Positions 59,420-64,000 of a stretch of 64,000 bases of DNA are shown piece by piece. Position 1 is the stretch's first letter; every line of letters starts with the position of its first letter. The stretch lies in assembly GCF_000720925.1 (NCBI RefSeq), contig NZ_JOEE01000006.1, forward strand, positions 62,001 to 126,000. The letters are read 5' to 3'. This stretch comes from Phycicoccus jejuensis (lineage in GTDB: Bacteria > Actinomycetota > Actinomycetes > Actinomycetales > Dermatophilaceae). Both the position numbers and the translations under genes were made by a program. The notes under the pieces were generated by a model. That model was not told where the DNA came from. It did no database searches and saw only the letters and a list, made by a program, of their open reading frames with translations.

Positions 59420-59433
59420 GGATAGCGCTTTCC
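59420..59433. promoter_or_regulatory. LacI-type operator candidate
   Basis: GGATAGCGCTTTCC is a 14-bp palindrome with one mismatched pair and the central CG typical of LacI-family sites. It lies between the permease remnant and lacI. Confidence 0.65.
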
Positions 59434-59548
59434 CGAACGGGATGGTCTGCCCTGAGGCGTGTCAACCACGTCGTGGGACCCAGGTGGTCGCCCGACGACC
59501 ACCGACCCAGCACACTGGGCTCGGCCAGCGACGACGAAAGGGGCCGCG

Positions 59549-60559
59549 ATGGCGACGACGCTGCAGGAGGTCGCGCGGAGTGCCGGCGTCTCCCTCGCCA
59601 CGGCCTCCCGCGTCCTCAACGGGTCCGACCGCCATCCCGGCCCGGAGATCGCCTCCCGCGTCCGCGCCACCGCCGAGTCGCTGGGCTACGTCCCGCACGC
59701 CCAGGCGCAGGCCCTCGCGCGGGCGACGAGCGACCTCGTCGGGCTCGTCGTCCACGACATCGCCGACCCGTACTTCTCGACGATCGCCGGCGGTGTCCAG
59801 TCGGTCGCGCAGCCCCTGGGCAAGCAGACCCTCCTCGCGAGCACCGGCCGCGACCCGCAGCTCGAGACGGCCGCCGTGCGCTCCCTCGCCGCGCAGCGCA
59901 CCCAGGCGATCATCCTCGCGGGCTCCCGACGGCGCAGCGCCGACGGCGCCCACCGCGACCTCGTCGCGGCCTGCCGGATGTACGAGCGCAACGGCGGTCG
60001 CCTGGCGTTCGTCGGGCAGCAGTTCGAGGGGTTCCCGGCCGTCGTACCGGACAACGCCGGGGGTGCCCGCCGCCTGGCCCGGGCCCTCGTCGAGACCGGG
60101 CACCGGCGGTTCGCCGTCGTCGAGGGCCCTCGCTGGCTGCGCACCTCGGTCGACCGCGCTGACGCCTTCTGCCGGGAGGTCGGGCCGGAGCGGGTCGCGT
60201 GGTCGGTCCGCGGCGACTTCTCGCGCGCAGGTGGCTACGGCGCCGTGCGCTCGGTCCTCGAGGGTGGTGACGACCCCGGGCCCCTGTGCGTCTTCGCGGT
60301 GTCCGACGTCATGGCGCTCGGGGTCCTCGCCGCGTGTCGCGACCTCGGGCTGCGGGTGCCCGAGGACGTCGCCGTCGCCGGCTTCGACGCCATCCCGACG
60401 TTGCTCGACGTGACCCCCACGCTCACCACCGTGGCGCTGGACCTGCGCGCCATCGGCGCCCGGGCCGCCGAGCTCGCGCTGGACGGCGCCGCGTCGGCCC
60501 GCCGGGTGTCCGTGGCGGCGGAGGTGCGGTTGCGCGACAGCACCGCGCTCGGGGGCTGA
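59549..60559 (+). CDS. LacI family transcriptional regulator
   Basis: A 336-residue LacI/GalR regulator. The N-terminal HTH and hinge (TLQEVARSAGVSLATASRVL, NGSDRHPGPEIASRVRATAE) precede a periplasmic-binding-like effector domain (LVGLVVHDIADPYFSTIAGG; TGHRRFAVVEGP; VPEDVAVAGFDAIPTLLDVT). It binds a sugar or related metabolite. ATG 59549 has AAAGGGG upstream. It is followed by a glycerate kinase gene one base after its stop, so glycerate-type or sugar-acid metabolism is a likely theme. Confidence 0.92.
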   Translation: MATTLQEVARSAGVSLATASRVLNGSDRHPGPEIASRVRATAESLGYVPHAQAQALARATSDLVGLVVHDIADPYFSTIAGGVQSVAQPLGKQTLLASTGRDPQLETAAVRSLAAQRTQAIILAGSRRRSADGAHRDLVAACRMYERNGGRLAFVGQQFEGFPAVVPDNAGGARRLARALVETGHRRFAVVEGPRWLRTSVDRADAFCREVGPERVAWSVRGDFSRAGGYGAVRSVLEGGDDPGPLCVFAVSDVMALGVLAACRDLGLRVPEDVAVAGFDAIPTLLDVTPTLTTVALDLRAIGARAAELALDGAASARRVSVAAEVRLRDSTALGG

Positions 60560-60560
60560 C

Positions 60561-61715
60561 GTGCATCCCAAGGCCGCCGCGGGCCACGCCCCGCGGCAGC
60601 GCAGGGTCGTCGTCGCGTCGGACAAGTTCAAGGGTTCGCTCTCGTCCGACGGTGTGGGAGAGGCGGTCCGGCGCGGCCTGCTGTCGGTCCGACCCGATGT
60701 CGAGGTGGACGTCGTCCCCGTCGCGGACGGCGGTGACGGCACCCTCGCGGCCGCGGTGGCGGCGGGCTACGAGCTGGTGCCGGTGACCGCGGCCGGACCC
60801 ACCGGAGAGCCGGTGGCGACCGCCTACGCCCGTCGCGGCGACCGGGCCGTCGTCGAGCTCGCGCACACCAGCGGCCTGGCGCTGCTGCCCGGGGGTCGAC
60901 CGGCCCCGTGGGCGGCGACGACGCGCGGCACCGGCGAGGTGCTCGCCGCGGCCCTCGACGCCGGGTGCCGCGACATCTGCCTCGGCGTCGGCGGCAGTGC
61001 GAGCACCGACGGCGGCGCCGGCCTTCTCCTCGGGCTGGGCGCCGGCCTCGTCGGCGCCGACGGCGCGCCCGTCCCCGACCCGGGTGCCCGGCCCGACCGG
61101 GTCGCGGCCCTCGACCTGCGGACGCTGCACCCGGGGCTGTCCGAGGCCCGCCTGGTGCTGGCGTGCGACGTCGACAACCCGCTGCTCGGACCGCGCGGTG
61201 CGGCAGCGGTGTACGGCCCCCAGAAGGGTCTGCGTCCCGACGACCTGCCGGTCGTGGAGCGCGCGCTGGAGGCGTGGGCGGACGTGGTCGACGCGGCCAC
61301 CGGGACCGACCACCGGGCCACGCCGGGGGCCGGTGCCGCGGGCGGTGTGGGCTTCGCCGTCCTCGCGGCGCTGGGCGCCGAGGTCCGGTCCGGCGTGGAG
61401 GTCGTCCTCGAGCTGGTCGGGATCGACGAGCGGCTGCGCGGCGCCCCGCTCGTCGTGACGGGGGAGGGGGCGCTCGACGTGCAGACCCTCGCGGGCAAGG
61501 CCCCCGCCGGGGTCGCGGCGCGGGCGCGCGCCGCGGGGTGCGACGTCGTCGCGGTGTGTGGCGCACGGCAGCTCGACGAGGCCGGGCTGCGCTCGATGGG
61601 GGTGGGTGCGGCGTACGCGCTGCTCGACATCGAGAGCGACCTCGCCCGGTGCCTCGCGGAGCCCGAGGTGCTGCTCGAGGAGCTCGGCCGCGCCATCGCC
61701 CGCGCCCACCTCTGA
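60561..61715 (+). CDS. glxK: glycerate kinase (GlxK/GarK type)
   Basis: A 384-residue glycerate kinase family protein: VVVASDKFKGSLSSDGVGEA, VVPVADGGDGTLAAAVAAGY, ICLGVGGSASTDGGAGLLLG, LVLACDVDNPLLGPRGAAAV, YGPQKGLRPDDLPVVERALE and VVTGEGALDVQTLAGKAPAG, all close to the family consensus. It phosphorylates D-glycerate, probably to 2-phosphoglycerate. The GTG start lies one base after the lacI stop, so the two are co-transcribed. Confidence 0.93.
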   Translation: MHPKAAAGHAPRQRRVVVASDKFKGSLSSDGVGEAVRRGLLSVRPDVEVDVVPVADGGDGTLAAAVAAGYELVPVTAAGPTGEPVATAYARRGDRAVVELAHTSGLALLPGGRPAPWAATTRGTGEVLAAALDAGCRDICLGVGGSASTDGGAGLLLGLGAGLVGADGAPVPDPGARPDRVAALDLRTLHPGLSEARLVLACDVDNPLLGPRGAAAVYGPQKGLRPDDLPVVERALEAWADVVDAATGTDHRATPGAGAAGGVGFAVLAALGAEVRSGVEVVLELVGIDERLRGAPLVVTGEGALDVQTLAGKAPAGVAARARAAGCDVVAVCGARQLDEAGLRSMGVGAAYALLDIESDLARCLAEPEVLLEELGRAIARAHL

Positions 61716-61808
61716 GGGTCGTCGGGGGCGGTGGTCCGCCGTGCCGGCGAGCCCGGGACGTCCTCGCCGTTCGGATGCGGGAATGGCTCGCGCAGAGACG
61801 AGTACGCC

Positions 61809-61840
61809 GCAGGGCCGGTCGCGACGGCGACCGGCCCTGC
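61809..61840. terminator. hairpin, copy 2 of the repeated terminator
   Basis: A perfect 14-bp stem (GCAGGGCCGGTCGC and complement) with a GACG loop, between the convergent glycerate kinase and M15 peptidase genes. It differs by one base from the copy at 59079-59110. Confidence 0.88.
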
Positions 61841-61863
61841 GGTGGGTGTGCGGGGAGCGGCGG

Positions 61864-63021
61864 TCAGCGGCCGCGCTCCGAGACCTCGACCTCGTCGCCC
61901 ACCGAGCCGACGTACCCGTCGGCCCCGGCGAACACGAAGCGGTAGGTGGAGTCGACGTCGCGGTCGACACGGGCCCACACCCAGCCGTCGTCGTTGGTCT
62001 CGAGGGTGTCCTCGGTCGTCCAGGTGGACGAGCCGTCGACCCGGCGCTGCAGGGTCACGGTCCGGCCGTCGAGGCGGTCGCCGGCGGGCGTCGTCAGGCG
62101 CCCGACGACGAGCGGGTGGCGACGTCCGTCGGTGAGACGGCTGCGGAGCCGGGTCACGGTCGTCAGCGTCGTGGTCCCGGTCGCCGGCTTCGCGGTGCTC
62201 GAGCCGGCGAACGTGAAGCGGACGACGGTCGGCGTCTCGGGCGCCTGGGTCCAGGCCACGCGGCCGGCGGAGTCGGTCGTCGCCGTCCGCACGGTCCTGA
62301 ACTGGGTCGAGCCGAGGTCGCGGGTGTCGATGCTGACGCGCGCGTTGGCCACGGCCTTGCCGGTGCTCTTGACGCGCAGGGTGAACGTCGCCGTCCGCGG
62401 CCAGGTGCCGGTGACGGAGAGCGACCCGGTGGTGACCGCCGGGGCCGGCGGCGCCGGCGGCTTGGGAGCCGGCGGCTTCGGCGCGGGCGGCGGCGGGGTG
62501 GGCAGGGCCGTCCCGAAGAACTGCCAGTGCCACGGCTCGGGGTTCGAGCCCTTGGCCACGGCCCAGGTGGGCTGCGCCCATCCGTACTTGCGGCCGACGC
62601 TGGCCATCCACTTGTAGCGGGCGCCGCTGTAGGCGCCGACGCCGCAGCCGAGGTCGACGGCCAGACCCCAGCCGTGGGTCGAGGTGCCGGGCTTGGCCGC
62701 GCGCGGCGACCCGTACTTCTTGTAGAGCGCGACCTGCTTCGTGTACGAGCGGTACGCGTCGTTGATGCAGAGGTTGGCGCCGAAGCGGGCCTTGTAGGCC
62801 GTGTTGAGCGAGGTGAGCTTGCGCGTCGCGTCGCAGCGCAGGCTGTCGGTCCTGTCCCAGGGGATGGCGCACAGCGCGGACGCGGGGATCTTGCCGTTGG
62901 TGTGGCCGCCCCACCCGAGGGAGGAGCCGGCGGCGGTGGCGGTGGGCGCGGCGGCGGTGGCGAGGCCGAGCGCGAGCAGGGGGACGGCGAGCAGGGTGGT
63001 GGGTCGTCTGAGGGCGGACAT
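61864..63021 (-). CDS. secreted M15-family D-Ala-D-Ala carboxypeptidase-like protein with Ig-like repeats
   Basis: A 385-residue secreted protein. A signal peptide (LLAVPLLALGLATAAAPTAT, cleaved near AXA) precedes an M15 peptidase domain (about 40-170) with zinc ligands His116 and Asp123 (GTSTHGWGLAVDL) and His165 (PEPWHWQFFG). A Pro/Lys-rich linker follows, then two beta-rich Ig-like domains (about 195-270 and 275-380). It trims peptidoglycan stem peptides. It is preceded by a c-di-AMP riboswitch, as are other cell-wall hydrolases in actinobacteria, with GGAAGGAA close to the ATG. Confidence 0.92.
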   Translation of the reverse strand: MSALRRPTTLLAVPLLALGLATAAAPTATAAGSSLGWGGHTNGKIPASALCAIPWDRTDSLRCDATRKLTSLNTAYKARFGANLCINDAYRSYTKQVALYKKYGSPRAAKPGTSTHGWGLAVDLGCGVGAYSGARYKWMASVGRKYGWAQPTWAVAKGSNPEPWHWQFFGTALPTPPPPAPKPPAPKPPAPPAPAVTTGSLSVTGTWPRTATFTLRVKSTGKAVANARVSIDTRDLGSTQFRTVRTATTDSAGRVAWTQAPETPTVVRFTFAGSSTAKPATGTTTLTTVTRLRSRLTDGRRHPLVVGRLTTPAGDRLDGRTVTLQRRVDGSSTWTTEDTLETNDDGWVWARVDRDVDSTYRFVFAGADGYVGSVGDEVEVSERGR

Positions 63022-63044
63022 TCGGGCACGTTCCTTCCGGGTGG

Positions 63045-63200
63045 GCCGCCTACGGAACGTGACCTGTCGGGTTGGGACGCCGGTGCGCCCCGCCCTCGTG
63101 AGAGGACTTCACCCCGAGGAGCGACTCCATGTGCCTGGGCGCCCCGCCCCCACCATCACAGGGATCGCGAGGGCCCCGGGTGCTGGTGGGGTTCGGCGAC
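63045..63200 (-). promoter_or_regulatory. ydaO-type c-di-AMP riboswitch upstream of the M15 peptidase
   Basis: Reading the minus strand, GTCGCCGAACCCC (from 63200), CTCGGGGTGAA (near 63119-63109) and the closing block AACCCGACAGGTCACG followed by GTAGGCGG (63054-63047) match the conserved segments of the ydaO-yuaA (c-di-AMP) aptamer. The aptamer ends about 25 bases before the ATG. In this class, c-di-AMP binding lowers expression of wall hydrolases and osmoprotection genes. The rest of the gap up to 63435 shows no gene. Confidence 0.85.
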
Positions 63201-63435
63201 ACCCGGGCCGGTCGGAGCAGGGGTTCCGGCCGACGATGGTCCTCGACCAACGACGCTACGAGCGGGTCCCGGCGCGCGGGCGGGACCGGGCGGCGGGTGG
63301 GCCGAACGGCCCAGCGGTTCACCCGTTCAGCCCTCTGACCATTGCGTTTGCCCTGGAGCGCCACATCCGCGGGCGGCACGCCCCACGCTCGGGGGTCGAC
63401 GCCGCACGCACGCCCGGCCGGCGGGCACGAGCCGG

Positions 63436-64000
63436 TCAGGTCTCGACCTCGTCGAGGATGCGCGGCAGGCGCGACACGAGGTCGCGGGCGAGAAAGCCGA
63501 CCCGACCGACCTCGGACGTCAGCCGCTCGCCCGCGCCGTCGTGGAGGTAGGCCCCCCACACGGCGGCCTGGGTGGGCTCGGCCCCGCGTGCCAGGAGCCC
63601 GGCCACGACCCCGGCCTTGACGTCCCCCGACCCGGCCGAGGCCGACCCGGGCGCCCCGGACCCGAGCGTCCAGGTGCGGCCGTCCGGTGCGACGACGTGC
63701 GACACGTCCGACCCGGCGAGGACGGTCGCGCCGGTGGCGCGGGCCATCCGGGAGGCCGCCGCCGGCACGTCGGCCGCCACCTCGTCCTCGTCGGCGCCGA
63801 TGACGAGCGAGAGCTCGCCGATGTTGGGGGTGACGACCGATCCCGCCGCGAGCGCGCCGAGGCCGTCGGGGTGCTGCGTGAGGAAGGCCGTGGCGAGGGC
63901 GTCGACGACGAGCGGCACCTCGAGCAGCGGCACGAGCGCCTCGAGCAGCGCGAGCGCAGCGTCGGGGTCCCCGATGCCGGGGCCCACGAGCACCGCGTCG
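63436..64000 (-). CDS. nnrD: ADP-dependent NAD(P)H-hydrate dehydratase, C-terminal part (5' end beyond window)
   Basis: The frame is open to the window edge. Visible residues fit the YjeF/NnrD ribokinase-like fold: VLVGPGIGD, PLVVDALATAFL, VVTPNIGELSLVIG, HVVAPDGRTWTLGSG, then SAGSGDVKAGVVAGLLARG with the catalytic Asp of the GTGD-like motif (GSGD here), and AAVWGAYLHDGAGERLTSEV. The enzyme dehydrates damaged NAD(P)H hydrates using ADP. Lys in place of Leu after GSGDV is slightly unusual. Confidence 0.88.
   Translation of the reverse strand, partial: DAVLVGPGIGDPDAALALLEALVPLLEVPLVVDALATAFLTQHPDGLGALAAGSVVTPNIGELSLVIGADEDEVAADVPAAASRMARATGATVLAGSDVSHVVAPDGRTWTLGSGAPGSASAGSGDVKAGVVAGLLARGAEPTQAAVWGAYLHDGAGERLTSEVGRVGFLARDLVSRLPRILDEVET

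Overview
The window is high-GC DNA from a monoderm, flagellated member of the Actinomycetota. The evidence is very high GC with GTG/ATG starts, start-stop overlaps in most operons, no LPS-ring (L/P ring) flagellar genes, a c-di-AMP riboswitch of the actinobacterial type and LacI/TetR/MarR regulators of actinobacterial style. An Intrasporangiaceae- or other Micrococcales-like host is my best guess, but the genus cannot be read from the sequence.

Layout. (1) 1-2250: the end of a large proline-rich membrane protein, translationally coupled to a ThrE-type threonine/serine exporter. (2) 2296-31336: one almost complete flagellar cluster. A reverse arm, flgN-fliW-csrA, faces a forward arm: fliA, fliC, fliD-fliS-fliT-like-flgK-flgL, flgB-flgC-fliE-fliF-fliG-fliH-fliI-fliJ-(NlpC/P60+lytic transglycosylase)-fliK-flgD-flgE, flbD-motA-motB-fliL, fliM-fliN-fliO-fliP-fliQ-fliR-flhB and flhA. 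Six promoters with exactly the same architecture, CTCARGT-N14-CCGATGRG, sit in front of flgN, fliC, flgB, flbD, fliM and flhA. They define a FliA (sigma-28) regulon readable from this window alone. In front of flgN and fliM the predicted start site coincides with the GTG start codon, so those messages should be leaderless. No chemotaxis genes, flgF/flgG or flhF/fleN are present here.

(3) 31503-about 43890: a genomic island of lower GC inserted at a tRNA-Thr(UGU). The tRNA 3' end is repeated (42 of 45 bases) 12.2 kb downstream, and no integrase remains. It carries a tightly coupled operon, hsdM-hsdS-(DUF91/NucS-like nuclease)-hsdR-(KAP P-loop NTPase). Next to this is a second module: a two-TM membrane protein and two divergently transcribed YrdC/Sua5-fold proteins, both lacking the usual SAN signature. 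This is the most likely place for an uncharacterised defence function.

(4) 44-63 kb: an accessory zone with a methyltransferase, a sulfotransferase and three glycosyltransferases, membrane proteins, TetR and MarR regulators with clear palindromic operators, AlkB, an SDR, a PGM1-like ATP-grasp ligase, LacI, glycerate kinase and a secreted M15 peptidase behind a c-di-AMP (ydaO) riboswitch. It holds several broken genes (aminoglycoside phosphotransferase, YjbR-like, MFS, class F sortase, ABC permease) and a possible structured RNA near 53.8 kb. The window ends inside nnrD (NAD(P)H-hydrate dehydratase).
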